DNA of 64,000 bases from Ilumatobacter sp963746265 (GCA_963746265.1 CAVVAM010000014.1:620001-684000); one strand, 5' to 3'; counted from the first letter of the stretch, positions 1 through 10,906 are shown. Notes: generated from the letters alone by a model not told the origin. A program made the numbers and translations.

Positions 1-28
1 GTCAGGCCACCGCCGACATCGGCGCCGG

Positions 29-1219
29 TCAGGCGAAGAGTCCGGCGATCCGACGGATTCCCTCGACGAGGTCGTCATCGCCGAGCGCGAAGCTGAACCG
101 AGCGTAGCCGGGGGCGCCGAACGCCTCACCCGGCACGAACGCGACCTTCGCCTGCTCGAGCACGAGGTCGGCCAGCTCCAGCGTGCTCGATGCCGACTGT
201 CCGCCGACCTCGCGACCGAGCAGCCCCGACACGTTCGGGAAGCAGTAGAACGCACCCTGGGGTTCGAGGCAGGCGACGCCGTCGATGTCGTTGAGCATGC
301 GGTGCATCGTCGCACCTCGGCGGGCGAACGCGTCTCGCATCATCTCGACATCGTCGAGCGGACCCGACACCGCCGCGATCGCCGCTCTCTGCGCCACGTT
401 GCAGACGTTGGAGGTGGCATGGCTCTGGAAGTTCGACGAGGCCTTGATCACGTCGTTCGGGCCGATCATCCAGCCGACACGCCAGCCGGTCATCGCGTAC
501 GTCTTGGCGACACCGTTGACGACGAGACACTGCTCGGCCAAGTCGGGCACGAGCGTGGGCATCGATGCGAACTCGTGGCTGCCGTAGACGAGGTGCTCGT
601 AGATCTCGTCGGTGATCACCCAGATGCCGTGCTCGACGGCCCACTCCCCGATCGCTCGCACCTCGGCCGGCGAGTACACCGCTCCCGACGGGTTGTCGGG
701 GCTGACGAACAGCAGCACCTTGGTACGCTCGGTGCGAGCCCCGTCGAGCTGACCGATCGTGACCTTGAAGTCCGTCTCGTCGGCGGTGTCCACCACGATC
801 GGGACTCCTCCGGCGAGCGTGATGGCCTCCGGATAGGTGGTCCAGTACGGGGCGGGAACGATGACTTCGTCACCGGGATCGCAGAGCGCTGCGAACGCCG
901 TGTACACCGCGTGCTTACCTCCATTCGTCACGAGCACCTGACTCGCATCGACCTGATATCCCGAATCGCGAAGCGTCTTCGCGGCGATCGCCTCCTTCAG
1001 TTCGGGCAGACCTCCCGCCGGCGAATACCGGTGGTTCTTCGGGTCACGGCAGGCCTCGACGGCCGCGTCGACGATGTGGGCCGGCGTGGGGAAGTCGGGC
1101 TCGCCGGCTCCGAACCCGATGACGTTCTCACCTGAGGCCTTGAGAGCCTTCGCTTTGGAGTCGACGGCGAGCGTGGCGGACGGGGCGATGGCGGCGAGTC
1201 GTTCGGAGGTGCGCTTCAC
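29..1219 (-). CDS. Pyridoxal-phosphate aminotransferase, aspartate aminotransferase type (class I)
   Basis: This 396-residue fold-type I aminotransferase probably moves the amino group between aspartate and 2-oxoglutarate in the cytosol. The PLP-binding lysine lies in NGVAKTYAMTGWR (Lys239), the cofactor-contacting Asn in SPDNPSG (Asn176) and the Asp that pairs with the pyridine nitrogen in ITDEIYEHL (Asp204). The length is normal for bacterial AspC of the I-gamma type. The start MKRTSERLAAIAPSATLAV matches family N-termini. It lies alone on the minus strand, with a hairpin separating it from the next gene. The exact substrate (aspartate, aromatic amino acid or prephenate) cannot be told from motifs alone. 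Confidence 0.88.
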   Translation of the reverse strand: MKRTSERLAAIAPSATLAVDSKAKALKASGENVIGFGAGEPDFPTPAHIVDAAVEACRDPKNHRYSPAGGLPELKEAIAAKTLRDSGYQVDASQVLVTNGGKHAVYTAFAALCDPGDEVIVPAPYWTTYPEAITLAGGVPIVVDTADETDFKVTIGQLDGARTERTKVLLFVSPDNPSGAVYSPAEVRAIGEWAVEHGIWVITDEIYEHLVYGSHEFASMPTLVPDLAEQCLVVNGVAKTYAMTGWRVGWMIGPNDVIKASSNFQSHATSNVCNVAQRAAIAAVSGPLDDVEMMRDAFARRGATMHRMLNDIDGVACLEPQGAFYCFPNVSGLLGREVGGQSASSTLELADLVLEQAKVAFVPGEAFGAPGYARFSFALGDDDLVEGIRRIAGLFA

Positions 1220-1271
1220 GGGGTCACATCGTGTCAGATCCCTCGACGCTTTCCGCGCCCGTAGACGAACT

Positions 1272-1310
1272 GTCCGCCCCGGCCCGCAGCGAGTGCGGGT
1301 CGGGGCGGAC
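1272..1310 (-). terminator. Strong hairpin, probable terminator of the spondin-domain gene
   Basis: The arms GTCCGCCCCG and CGGGGCGGAC are perfect complements and continue inward through a G-T wobble into CCCGCA/TGCGGG, giving a stem of about 17 bp around a 5-nt loop (GCGAG). It sits just past the stop codon of the minus-strand gene ending at 1348. No long T-run follows, which is common for GC-rich actinobacterial terminators. Confidence 0.7.
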
Positions 1311-1347
1311 GGTCGGGGGCGCCGTCGAGCGGCGGGCCGAGGCTGCG

Positions 1348-2013
1348 TCAGTCGATGCGCTCGATCGTGATACGGGCCACCGGACCCTCCCAGCCGTGCA
1401 CCGAAGGGTCGAGGTCGGCGCCGCCCTGCACGCCCGGGTGCGGGACGATGACGCCACCTTCGGGATCCCGCACGAACGCATTGCCGCCGACCGGGCCCGG
1501 GATGTGGGAGGCGCTCTCGTTGTTCGCCTCCGTCCCGGCGTCATAGGCACCGACCTCGTACACATTCGTGCCGTTGCGGAGCCTGACGGCGTCGAGACCG
1601 GTGAAGGCGTCGTTCGTGTTCACGAGCATGCTGACGAGACTGACGCGGTCACCGCGACGGGCGTCGAACTCGAACTCGATCGTTCCGCCGGGGCCCGCCG
1701 GAGCGGCACCGCCGACGAACGCCTGCCGGACGCCGTGGACCTGCGAGTACGTCTCGGCGAAGACCCCACCATTGGCGTCCTCGGCGATCGCGGCGACGGC
1801 GTTGGTCGCAGGTGCGCCGGTGCTCCAGACGTCGGTCCAGCGGCTGTGGACCGCCACACCGGCGGGCGAGAGCGGCTGGAATCCGCTCGAGATGTTCTCG
1901 ATGGTGACGCGGTAGGTGGCTGTGCGGCCTCCGAAGTCGGCGTCGGCGACAGTCGGCGCTGCGGCCAGACCTCCGGCGACGGCGACGGCGGCGATCATTC
2001 GGCGGATCTTCAT
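1348..2013 (-). CDS. Secreted spondin-domain protein
   Basis: This is a 221-residue exported protein. The N-terminus (MKIRRMIAAVAVAGGLAAAP) is a typical signal peptide with an Ala-rich cleavage region near residue 25. The rest matches the bacterial Spondin_N-like fold: YRVTIENISSG near the start, repeated LSPAGVAVHS and AEDAN stretches, and an acidic YDAGTEANNE segment in the position of the family's metal-binding loop. Such domains are presumed extracellular adhesive or ligand-binding modules; the partner is unknown. The start is fixed by an AAGGAG ribosome site 7 nt upstream, unlike the many leaderless genes nearby. An open frame continues upstream but has no second signal. Confidence 0.75.
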   Translation of the reverse strand: MKIRRMIAAVAVAGGLAAAPTVADADFGGRTATYRVTIENISSGFQPLSPAGVAVHSRWTDVWSTGAPATNAVAAIAEDANGGVFAETYSQVHGVRQAFVGGAAPAGPGGTIEFEFDARRGDRVSLVSMLVNTNDAFTGLDAVRLRNGTNVYEVGAYDAGTEANNESASHIPGPVGGNAFVRDPEGGVIVPHPGVQGGADLDPSVHGWEGPVARITIERID

Positions 2014-2162
2014 GTTGGTGCTCCTTGTTGACGATGTTCGGGGACCTCCACAACTCAACGCGGTCGCCGCGAAACGAACAAGGCGACCGAGCGAAACAGA
2101 TCGGGCCAACCACGAAACGAAACGTGAACGCCATCGGGTCGGAACCGCGACCGACCGCTGCC

Positions 2163-3314
2163 ATGCTGGCCGGTGTGGATGCCACTGCAATTCGTCTCGC
2201 CGATTCCATCCTGCCGTCGGACGGCCGATTCGGCTGCGGTCCGTCGAAGGTGCGGCGCGAGCAGATCGATGCGATCGTCGCCGCCGCGACGACGACGATG
2301 GGCACGTCGCACCGCAAGCCACAGGTGAAGGACCTCGTCGGCTCGATCCGGTCGGGTCTGACCGAGCTCTTCGGGTTGCCCGACGGATGGGAGATCGTGC
2401 TCGGCAACGGTGGCACGACGGTCTTCTGGGACGCGGCGTCGTTCGGTCTGATCGAGCGGCGGAGCCAGCATCTGGTCTTCGGCGAGTTCTCGTCGAAGTT
2501 CGCGGACGCGTGCGCGGCGGCGCCTCACCTCGACGCGCCTTGTGTGGTGAGCAGCGAACCGGGCGATCATCCCGAACCGGTCGCCCAGGAGGGCCACGAC
2601 CTGTACGCGCTGACCCACAACGAGACGTCGACCGGCGTAGCGATGCACCTGCGGCGTCCCGACGGAGCGGACGAGGGCGCGCTCGTCGCGGTCGACGCGA
2701 CGAGCGGTGCCGGTGGGCTCCGCTGGGACATCAGCGAGGTCGACGTCTACTACTTCGCACCGCAGAAGTGCTTCGCCGCCGACGGCGGACTGTGGCTGGC
2801 GGCCTGCTCGCCGGCGGCGGTCGAGCGGATCGAGCGGATCGCCGCCTCCGCTCGCTGGCGGCCGGCCTCACTCGACCTCGGGATCGCGCTCACCAACAGC
2901 CGTTCGAACCAGACGTACAACACACCCGCCATCGCCACACTCTTGATGCTCGACGCGCAGTTGAGCTGGATGCTCGACAACGGCGGACTCGAGTGGTGCG
3001 CGAGCCGGAGCGACGAGTCGGCTCGGATCATGTACCGCTGGGCCGAGTCACGGGACTGGGCGAAGCCGTTCGTCACCGACGCCGCCAAACGGTCCTCGGT
3101 GGTCGCGACGATCGACCTCGACGACTCGATCGACGCGACGGCGGTGAGTTCGGTCCTGCGGGCCAACGGCGTGTTCGACACCGACAGCTATCGCAAACTC
3201 GGCCGCAACCAGCTGCGGGTGGGGATGTTCCCGGCGATCGAACCGTCTGACGTGGAGGCGCTCACGGTCTGCATCGACGAAGTGGTCGGTGTCATGGCCG
3301 ACCTCCCGGCCTGA
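2163..3314 (+). CDS. serC: Phosphoserine aminotransferase
   Basis: SerC makes 3-phosphoserine from 3-phosphohydroxypyruvate and glutamate in serine synthesis. DGRFGCGPSKVR near the start is the family signature of the actinobacterial type, and the PLP lysine lies in FAPQKCFAADGG (about Lys202). The encoded length of about 383 residues is normal. Two starts are close together: ATG at 2163, and GTG at 2175, the latter placed 7 nt after CATGCT, as expected for the leaderless starts common here. It diverges from the spondin gene. The roughly 150-bp spacer (2014-2162) holds both promoters and nothing else that I can identify. Confidence 0.88.
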   Translation: MLAGVDATAIRLADSILPSDGRFGCGPSKVRREQIDAIVAAATTTMGTSHRKPQVKDLVGSIRSGLTELFGLPDGWEIVLGNGGTTVFWDAASFGLIERRSQHLVFGEFSSKFADACAAAPHLDAPCVVSSEPGDHPEPVAQEGHDLYALTHNETSTGVAMHLRRPDGADEGALVAVDATSGAGGLRWDISEVDVYYFAPQKCFAADGGLWLAACSPAAVERIERIAASARWRPASLDLGIALTNSRSNQTYNTPAIATLLMLDAQLSWMLDNGGLEWCASRSDESARIMYRWAESRDWAKPFVTDAAKRSSVVATIDLDDSIDATAVSSVLRANGVFDTDSYRKLGRNQLRVGMFPAIEPSDVEALTVCIDEVVGVMADLPA

Positions 3315-3325
3315 CACACTCGTTC

Positions 3326-4207
3326 GTGATGCACGTCGCCGACGTCCTGCAACTCGAGATCGAAGATCTCGGGCCGCTTCGATCTCCTGTCATGCTGGTC
3401 GCCCTCACCGGGCTGTTCGACATCAGCGGGGCAGCCACGACCGCCCTCGACCGGTTCGCGCCGGCCGACACCGCGATCACGATCGGCGCGATCGACCCCG
3501 ATCCGTTCTACGACTTCACACAGGAGCGGCCGCAGGTCGAGTTCGACGAGGGCGAGCTCAGGGTCATCCGGTGGCCGGAGAACGAGTTCGACGTGGTCCG
3601 AGGTCTGGGCGATCGCGATCTCGTCGTACTGGTCGGCGTCGAGCCGCACCTGGCGTGGCCCACCTACTCGGCGTGCATCGTCCACGTGGCGCAGCGTCTC
3701 GGCTGTGAAGCGGTCGTGACGGTCGGTTCCGCGGCCGAGGCCATTCCGCACACCCGCACGCCGCAGGTCACGGGCAGCACGACCGACGCCGATCTTGCGC
3801 GTCGCCTCGGGATCGGTCAGCCGTCGTACCAGGGAGTCACCGGTGTCGTCGGCGTGATCCAGACCGACCTGGCCGCAGCCGACATCCCGTCGGTGTCTCT
3901 CCGGGTCGGCATCCCGCACTACCTCATGAACGCCGAGCACCCGCAGGCGGTCGCAGCGCTCCAGACGCACCTGGCCCACGTCCTCAACGTCGACCCGCCG
4001 GAGCCCGACGGCGAATTCGCCGACGAGGTCAGGAAGTGGCGCAGCCTTCACGACGAGGTCGCCGATGGCGACGTGCAACTCCAGATGTACGTGAAGATGC
4101 TCGAGCACGACTTCGATCAGCGGGCCGAAGCTGCGATCCCGTCGGCCGACGACCTCGGCGCGCAGTTCGAGGACTTCCTGCGCGAGCAGCGCGGCGACGA
4201 CGACTGA
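3326..4207 (+). CDS. PAC2 family protein (proteasome-assembly-chaperone-like)
   Basis: This 293-residue cytosolic protein has the PAC2 fold. Visible hallmarks are LVALTGLFDISGAA near the start, the D-P-F-Y-D-F-T segment around residue 57, VVLVGVEPHLAWPTY in the middle, and the VTVGSAAEAIPHTRTP loop followed by GVTGVVGVIQ. Actinobacterial members are co-conserved with the proteasome system, but no biochemical reaction is known. It starts 11 nt after serC and is probably co-transcribed. GTG (3326) and ATG (3329) are adjacent alternative starts. The acidic C-terminus (REQRGDDD) is typical of actinobacterial homologues. Confidence 0.8.
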   Translation: MMHVADVLQLEIEDLGPLRSPVMLVALTGLFDISGAATTALDRFAPADTAITIGAIDPDPFYDFTQERPQVEFDEGELRVIRWPENEFDVVRGLGDRDLVVLVGVEPHLAWPTYSACIVHVAQRLGCEAVVTVGSAAEAIPHTRTPQVTGSTTDADLARRLGIGQPSYQGVTGVVGVIQTDLAAADIPSVSLRVGIPHYLMNAEHPQAVAALQTHLAHVLNVDPPEPDGEFADEVRKWRSLHDEVADGDVQLQMYVKMLEHDFDQRAEAAIPSADDLGAQFEDFLREQRGDDD

Positions 4208-4252
4208 CGCCGCTCACTTCGAGCCGAAGGCCGAACCCGTGCGAAGCACCGG

Positions 4253-5560
<1,308 letters not shown>

Positions 5561-5666
5561 GGGCCCCGACCCTACCTCGAAACCCGACTCCACAAGTCAA
5601 GTTTCAAGCCGGTGGGTGACGGACGGCACGGACCGACGAAACCGTCGGAGGCCGATGAACGATGCG

Positions 5667-6653
5667 TCAGATCAGGCCGAGTTCACGAACGGCATCGGCT
5701 TCGGTCACCAGCTCTGCGGCGGTGACGTCGATCCTGTCGCGGCTGAACTCGTCGATGTCGAGTCCCTGCACGATCTCGTACCGGCCATCACGGCACACAC
5801 ACGGGAAGCTGGAGATGATGCCCTCGGGCACGCCGTAGCTGCCATCGGACGGGACGCCCATCGACACCCAGTCGCCGTCTGCGGTGCCGAGCGCCCACGA
5901 CCGGATGTGATCGACCGCGGCGTTCGCGGCCGAGGCCGCCGACGACGCTCCGCGCGCCTTGATGATCGCTCCGCCGCGTGTGGCCACGGTGGGGATGTAC
6001 TCGTTGACGTACCAGTCGTGATCGCCGACCGCCTCGTACGCGGACGCTCCGTTCACCTCGCAGTGGAACAGGTCGGGGTACTGGGTGTTCGAGTGGTTGC
6101 CCCAGATCGTCATCTTGCGGATGTCGTTCACGCTGACGTCGAGCTTGGTCGCGAGTTGACTCATCGCACGGTTGTGATCGAGCCGGGTCATCGCCGTGAA
6201 TCGAGCGGGGTCGAGATCCACTGCGTTGTTCATGGCGATGAGGGCGTTGGTGTTCGCAGGGTTGCCGACCACGAGCACCTTGACGTCGCGCCTGGCCGAA
6301 CGCGACAGCGCCTCGCCCTGCGGCTTGAAGATGCCCCCGTTCGCGGCGAGCAGGTCGGAACGATCCATGCCGTCCTTGCGCGGCATCGCGCCCACGAGGA
6401 GCGCGATATCCGCGTCGCCGAACGCCACATCGGCCACGTCGGTGCACACGACCTCGGTCAGCAACGGGAACGCAGAGTCGTCGAGCTCCATCCTCACGCC
6501 CTCGAGCGCCCCCATCGCCGGCGTGATCTCCAGGAGCTGGAGTGCGATCGGCGTGTCGGGGCCGAGCATCGAACCCGAAGCGATACGGAACAGAAGCGAA
6601 TACCCGATCTGACCGGCCGCGCCGGTGACCGCTACACGAACTGGAGATGTCAT
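5667..6653 (-). CDS. mdh: Malate dehydrogenase (NAD-dependent)
   Basis: This TCA-cycle enzyme oxidises malate to oxaloacetate. It has 328 residues, the usual length of the cytosolic-type MDH. Visible motifs are the dinucleotide loop VTGAAGQIGYSL, the substrate-binding arginines around PRKDGMDRSDLL, VVGNPANTNAL, and RLDHNRA followed by IWGNHSNTQYPD with the catalytic His. The start MTSPVRVAVTGAAG is set by homology and by a TACGCT box 7 nt upstream (leaderless). metY lies downstream after about 100 bp. Confidence 0.93.
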   Translation of the reverse strand: MTSPVRVAVTGAAGQIGYSLLFRIASGSMLGPDTPIALQLLEITPAMGALEGVRMELDDSAFPLLTEVVCTDVADVAFGDADIALLVGAMPRKDGMDRSDLLAANGGIFKPQGEALSRSARRDVKVLVVGNPANTNALIAMNNAVDLDPARFTAMTRLDHNRAMSQLATKLDVSVNDIRKMTIWGNHSNTQYPDLFHCEVNGASAYEAVGDHDWYVNEYIPTVATRGGAIIKARGASSAASAANAAVDHIRSWALGTADGDWVSMGVPSDGSYGVPEGIISSFPCVCRDGRYEIVQGLDIDEFSRDRIDVTAAELVTEADAVRELGLI

Positions 6654-6716
6654 GTCGTCAAGCGTACGCGCCGCAGGTCGACCCACCCAAGTGACACGCT
6701 GGGCCGCAGAACGCGA

Positions 6717-8714
6717 TCAACGCCCGGTGACGTCACCGATCACATCGGCGTAGAACCGCTGACCGTCACTCGACAGATGGATGCCGTCGGCCGAGAAGCA
6801 GTTGCCGGTACATCCCTGCGACAGACCCTGCCAGTCGATGAGGATGATGTTGTCGCCGGGTCGGTCGCGCGCTTGCAGCAGGGCGTTGTTGGACGCCGTC
6901 CACGGGCGGTTCGCCCGAATGTTCAGCATGATCACGTTCGGCACGCTGCTGAGCGGCGCCAGGAACGCATCGAGTGTTTCCTTGGTGAACGGCCCGTTCG
7001 TGCCGAGATGGATGATGACCGGATCGCCGAACAATTCGGCTTCGGCCAGCTGCTCCATCACCGGCACGACGTCGATCATCTGCCGACTCACCTCGGCATT
7101 GACGGTGTAGCCGCGGTCGCTGAGGACGCCGGCGGCTCCGAGCATGACCGAGTCGCCGATGGCCAGGTAGTCGACGGGTTCGAGCGGGAGCGTGGTGGTG
7201 GTCGTCGTGGTGGTCGTGGTGGTCGTCGTCGAATCCGCGGCGGGAACGCTGTCGGTCGGCCCGGGTACGGTCGTGGCCGACGGCGTCGGCACCGCGGGCG
7301 AGGCGCCCTCGTCACCGCCAGTGCCGAGGAGCTCGTCGAGCGACGTGACGTTCTCGGCTCCTTCGCCGAGCGCCTGGGCGATCTCGTTCTCCTCGACCTC
7401 GGCGAGCCCGAGCCTGAGCACGCCGAACGCCAGCAACAACAGCGTCACGACGACCGTGGCCGCAGCGATCTGGCGCGGCACCGGGTCGCGGCGAACTCGC
7501 AGGCTTTCCCACCACGCAGCAACCTGCCGACGGCGGATCGGCATCTCGATGTAGCGGTACGACAGTTCGGTGACGATCATCGTCAGGATCAACGCGATCA
7601 CGAACTGCCGGAACGAGAGCACGTTGCCGGCGACCTCACGCATGATCTGGTAGATCGGCCACGAGTACAAGTAGAGGCCGTACGATCGGGTTCCGACCCA
7701 CAGGAACACCGGGTTGCCGAGTGCCCTCCTGGTCAGCGTCCGGCTGTGGGTGACGGCAGCGATCACCATCAGCGTGGCGAGCGCCGTCCACAGGAAGCCG
7801 CCGCGGAACAGCCACGGATCGGCGCCCGCGGGCGTGACGAAGTGGATCGACCAGACGAACAAACCCAAGAACGCCAGTCCGGCCAGGGCGACCAGATCGA
7901 GCAGTCGGCCGGCGTTCCGAAGCGGGCCGCGCATGATGGCCATCGGTCGCCAGACCATGGCGAAGGCGGCACCGAGGAGCAGACCGCTCGAGCGCGTGAC
8001 GGTCGACAGGTAGAGCGTGTCGGCCTTCGAGATGCATCGATCGCCGATGGTCCAGTACGCCCCTGGGTTGACCGAGCAGTCGCCGATCCGGCCGGGGTGG
8101 TACACCAGCGCTGTCAGCACGGTGACCGAGAGTGCGGCGACCACCAGCCACCGTGCGGTGAGGGCCAGGTTGCGCGTACCGTTCCGCCGCAGCAGGAACA
8201 GCATCACGACGGGCCAGAGCAGATAGAACTGCTCCTCCACCGCGAGGCTCCAGAGATGGCGCAGCGGTGCGAAGTCGCCCGAGGCGCTGTACCCCTGTCC
8301 AACCCAGATCTGGTACCAGTTGGACACGTAGAACAGGGCCGCGATCACGTCGCCGCGGAGCTTGCCGAGCTCCTCGGCCCGGAACATCCAGGTGTACGTG
8401 ATCAGCAGGAACAGCATCAGGAACAGCGCAGGCAGGAGCCGCCTGGCTCGTCGCATCCAGAACGCGCCGATCTTCACGGTGCCCGTGCGTTCACGTTCGG
8501 CCATCAGCAGCAGGGTGATCAGGTAGCCGCTGATCACGAAGAACACCTCGACGCCGAGGAACCCGCCCGGCAGCCACGTCGGGTTCGCGTGGTAGACGAG
8601 CACGGCGGCCACGGCGAGCGCGCGCATGCCGTCGAGCCCGGGCAGGTACGGGACCTTGCTCAGGTTCGGTGCTGCGCGTCTGGGGCGCGCCGGTGCCACG
8701 GTGGCATCTGCCAT
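6717..8714 (-). CDS. Membrane O-acyltransferase (acyltransferase-3) fused to an SGNH domain, OafA/OatA-like
   Basis: This 665-residue integral membrane protein probably moves acetyl or other acyl groups onto cell-envelope sugars. The N-terminal part (about residues 20-390) is an acyltransferase-3 domain with ten or so membrane helices, including LPGLDGMRALAVAAVLVYH with the conserved catalytic His and FFVISGYLI. After a linker with 13 consecutive Thr comes an extracytoplasmic SGNH hydrolase-like domain with LAIGDSVMLG, HLGTNG and ADGIHLSSDG, which hold Ser, Asn and the Asp-x-x-His pair. The start at 8714 follows a GATACT box by 7 nt; an ATG 42 bases earlier is also in frame. The sugar acceptor is unknown. 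Confidence 0.85.
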   Translation of the reverse strand: MADATVAPARPRRAAPNLSKVPYLPGLDGMRALAVAAVLVYHANPTWLPGGFLGVEVFFVISGYLITLLLMAERERTGTVKIGAFWMRRARRLLPALFLMLFLLITYTWMFRAEELGKLRGDVIAALFYVSNWYQIWVGQGYSASGDFAPLRHLWSLAVEEQFYLLWPVVMLFLLRRNGTRNLALTARWLVVAALSVTVLTALVYHPGRIGDCSVNPGAYWTIGDRCISKADTLYLSTVTRSSGLLLGAAFAMVWRPMAIMRGPLRNAGRLLDLVALAGLAFLGLFVWSIHFVTPAGADPWLFRGGFLWTALATLMVIAAVTHSRTLTRRALGNPVFLWVGTRSYGLYLYSWPIYQIMREVAGNVLSFRQFVIALILTMIVTELSYRYIEMPIRRRQVAAWWESLRVRRDPVPRQIAAATVVVTLLLLAFGVLRLGLAEVEENEIAQALGEGAENVTSLDELLGTGGDEGASPAVPTPSATTVPGPTDSVPAADSTTTTTTTTTTTTTLPLEPVDYLAIGDSVMLGAAGVLSDRGYTVNAEVSRQMIDVVPVMEQLAEAELFGDPVIIHLGTNGPFTKETLDAFLAPLSSVPNVIMLNIRANRPWTASNNALLQARDRPGDNIILIDWQGLSQGCTGNCFSADGIHLSSDGQRFYADVIGDVTGR
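7191..7229 (-). repeat. Threonine-codon microsatellite in the acyltransferase-SGNH linker
   Basis: Thirteen consecutive Thr codons (ACC or ACG) form a trinucleotide tract between the membrane domain and the SGNH domain. Gain or loss of whole units would change linker length without breaking frame. Thr-rich linkers are common outside the membrane in actinobacteria. Confidence 0.8.
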
Positions 8715-8785
8715 TCCCCCCAGTATCGCCTCGTCGACACGCGATTCGGCGGTCATCTCTGCGCGCGGGGCCTAGCGTCGAGGTG

Positions 8786-9271
8786 ATGACCGATCCCGTT
8801 CTCGATGCCGCAGCCGCAACCGGAGAGCCGTTCGAGGTCGTGGCGTGCGACCCGGCGCTCGCCGACACCGCCGCGTTCTGTGAGACCTACGGATACGGCC
8901 TCGACCAGTCGGCGAACGCGATCGTGGTCGTCGGCAAGGGTGATCCGCGTCTGTACGTGTGCTGCCTCGTGCTCGCAACGACGCGCCTCGATGTCAACGG
9001 GGTGGTGCGCCGACGGTTGGGTCGAAAGAAGGCCTCGTTCGCATCGGCCGACGAGACAGCGGAGATCACGGGCATGCAGATCGGCGGGGTGACGCCCTAC
9101 GGCCTGCCCGACGACCTGCCGTTGTGGATCGACAGACGGATCATGCACGTCCCACACGTGATCGTGGGCGGCGGATCGAGGGAGCGCAAGCTCCTCGTGC
9201 CGCCCACATCGCTGGCCGCCCTCCCCGGCGCCGTCATCGTCGAGGATCTCGCCAAACCACTCGAGCCGTGA
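8786..9271 (+). CDS. YbaK/ProX-type aminoacyl-tRNA deacylase domain protein
   Basis: This 161-residue stand-alone editing-domain protein resembles YbaK, which removes wrongly attached amino acids from tRNA (typically Cys from tRNA-Pro). The conserved lysine falls in RRLGRKKASFAS, followed by ETAEITGMQIGGVTPYGLP, which is the family's GGVxPxG signature. The acyl substrate cannot be deduced. The ATG at 8786 is preceded by TAGCGT at a 7-nt distance, so the transcript is probably leaderless. It diverges from the acyltransferase, and the two -10 boxes lie about 50 bp apart. Confidence 0.78.
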   Translation: MTDPVLDAAAATGEPFEVVACDPALADTAAFCETYGYGLDQSANAIVVVGKGDPRLYVCCLVLATTRLDVNGVVRRRLGRKKASFASADETAEITGMQIGGVTPYGLPDDLPLWIDRRIMHVPHVIVGGGSRERKLLVPPTSLAALPGAVIVEDLAKPLEP

Positions 9272-9379
9272 GCCGGCCTCGATCCGGATCCTCGCCTCGC
9301 ACGGCGCGGCGAACCCGAGTCGTCGGACACCGGTCGGTGATTCGCAGCGCTGCGAGCGTCGGATCCGGCCGGAATCGGT

Positions 9380-10906
9380 TCAGTGGCGGAAATGGCGTTG
9401 GTGGGTGAACACCATCACCATGCCGTGTTCGTTCGCGGCACCGATCACCTCGTCGTCACGAACGCTGCCGCCGGGTTGGATCACCGCGACGATCCCGGCG
9501 GCGGCCGCGGCGTCGAGTCCGTCGCGGAACGGGAAGAACGCGTCGCTGGCACAGACGCCGCCGACGGCTCGGCCGGCACTCCGCTCGGCGGCGATCCGGG
9601 CCGAGTCGAGTCGGTTCTGCTGGCCTGCGCCGATGCCGAACGCCTGGCGATCCTTGGCGTACACGATCGCGTTGCTGGTGACCGCGGCACACACCTGCCA
9701 CGCGAACTCGAGGTCGTCCCACATCTCGGCAGTCGGCTGCATCTCGGTGGGGACGGTCCACGCGGTCCGGTCGACGGAAACGACATCGGGTTGCTGCACG
9801 ATGAAGCCACCGTCGAGCGGCTTCAGATCGAAGCGCCATTCGCCCGGAGTGTCGGCCGTGACCACCCGCATGTTCTTCTTGGCGAGCAGCTGCTCGAGCG
9901 CCGCTTCCTCGTATCCGGGGGCGACGACGACCTCGGTGAACACGGTCGAGAGTGCCTCCGCCATCGGGGCCGTGACCGGTCGATTCACCGCGACGATGCC
10001 GCCGAAGGCGCTCACCGGGTCGCAGGCGTTGGCCTTGACATAGGCGTCGGCGACGTCGGCACCGATCGCCACGCCGCACGGGTTGGCGTGCTTGACGACG
10101 ACGCACGCGGGCTCGTCGAACCGATGGACCAGGCGCCACGCCGCCTCGGTGTCGTACAGGTTCAGGTAGCTCAGCGCCTTGCCGCCGTGCTGCGTCATGG
10201 TGTCCCACCAACTGGTGGCGCCGGCGAAGCGGTAGCGGGCGCCGCGTTGGTGAGGGTTCTCGCCGTAGCGGAGCACGTCGGCGCGTTCGAGCGCCAGGTG
10301 CATCGTGGGGGGCACTGGATCGGGTTCGGGCTCCGAGGCGTCGAACCAGCTGACGATCGCGGCGTCGTAGGCGGCCGTGTGCGCGAACGCATCGCGAGCG
10401 AGTCGGCGGCGGGTGACATGGGTGATCGCGCCGTGCTCTCTGATCTCTGCCAGCACGACGGCGTAGTCGCTCGGATCGACGACCACCGCGACGTGTTGGT
10501 GATTCTTCGCGGATGCCCGAACCATCGCAGGCCCACCGATATCGATCATCTCGACGGGTGCTCCGGATCCGTGTTCGAAGTCGCCATCACCGCCGAACGG
10601 GTAGAGGTTGGCGACGACGAGCGAGATCGGCGTGATGCCGTACTCGTCCATATCGGCGCGGTGCTGGGGGTTCTCCGGATCGGCGAGGAGGCCGCCGTGG
10701 ATCTTCGGATGCAGCGTGACGACCCGATGATCGAGAATGGCCGGCACTCCGGTGAGTGCGGCCACGTCGGTGACCGGTACGCCTTCGGCAGCCACGGCTC
10801 GAGCGGTACCACCGCTCGACACGAGGTCCCACCCCAGTTCATGGAGCGACGCCGCGAGGTCGGCGATCCCGGTCTTGTCGTACACGGAGAGCAGCGCGGT
10901 CGGCAC
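9380..10906 (-). CDS. purH: Bifunctional AICAR formyltransferase / IMP cyclohydrolase
   Basis: PurH performs the last two steps of de novo purine synthesis. It encodes about 508 residues. The N-terminal cyclohydrolase domain shows LLSVYDKTGI, SSGGTARA, TLHPKIHGGLLAD and the phosphate loop VVANLYPF. The C-terminal formyltransferase shows RYGENPHQRGA, VVKHANPCGVAIG and ASDAFFPFRDGLDAAA with the catalytic Lys-His pair. The best start is GTG at 10906, because a TACGGT box sits 8 nt in front; a TTG two codons earlier is the alternative. No partner purN is present in the window. Confidence 0.93.
   Translation of the reverse strand: MPTALLSVYDKTGIADLAASLHELGWDLVSSGGTARAVAAEGVPVTDVAALTGVPAILDHRVVTLHPKIHGGLLADPENPQHRADMDEYGITPISLVVANLYPFGGDGDFEHGSGAPVEMIDIGGPAMVRASAKNHQHVAVVVDPSDYAVVLAEIREHGAITHVTRRRLARDAFAHTAAYDAAIVSWFDASEPEPDPVPPTMHLALERADVLRYGENPHQRGARYRFAGATSWWDTMTQHGGKALSYLNLYDTEAAWRLVHRFDEPACVVVKHANPCGVAIGADVADAYVKANACDPVSAFGGIVAVNRPVTAPMAEALSTVFTEVVVAPGYEEAALEQLLAKKNMRVVTADTPGEWRFDLKPLDGGFIVQQPDVVSVDRTAWTVPTEMQPTAEMWDDLEFAWQVCAAVTSNAIVYAKDRQAFGIGAGQQNRLDSARIAAERSAGRAVGGVCASDAFFPFRDGLDAAAAAGIVAVIQPGGSVRDDEVIGAANEHGMVMVFTHQRHFRH

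Noticed and set aside
5561..5666. SAM riboswitch upstream of metY
   Set aside because: The -10 box ends 8 nt before the ATG, so there is no leader to hold an aptamer, and I see no conserved SAM-aptamer core.
9272..9379. Terminator between the convergent YbaK-like and purH genes
   Set aside because: GATCCGG repeats and the palindrome GCAGCGCTGC are present, but no stem-loop of convincing length and spacing forms.
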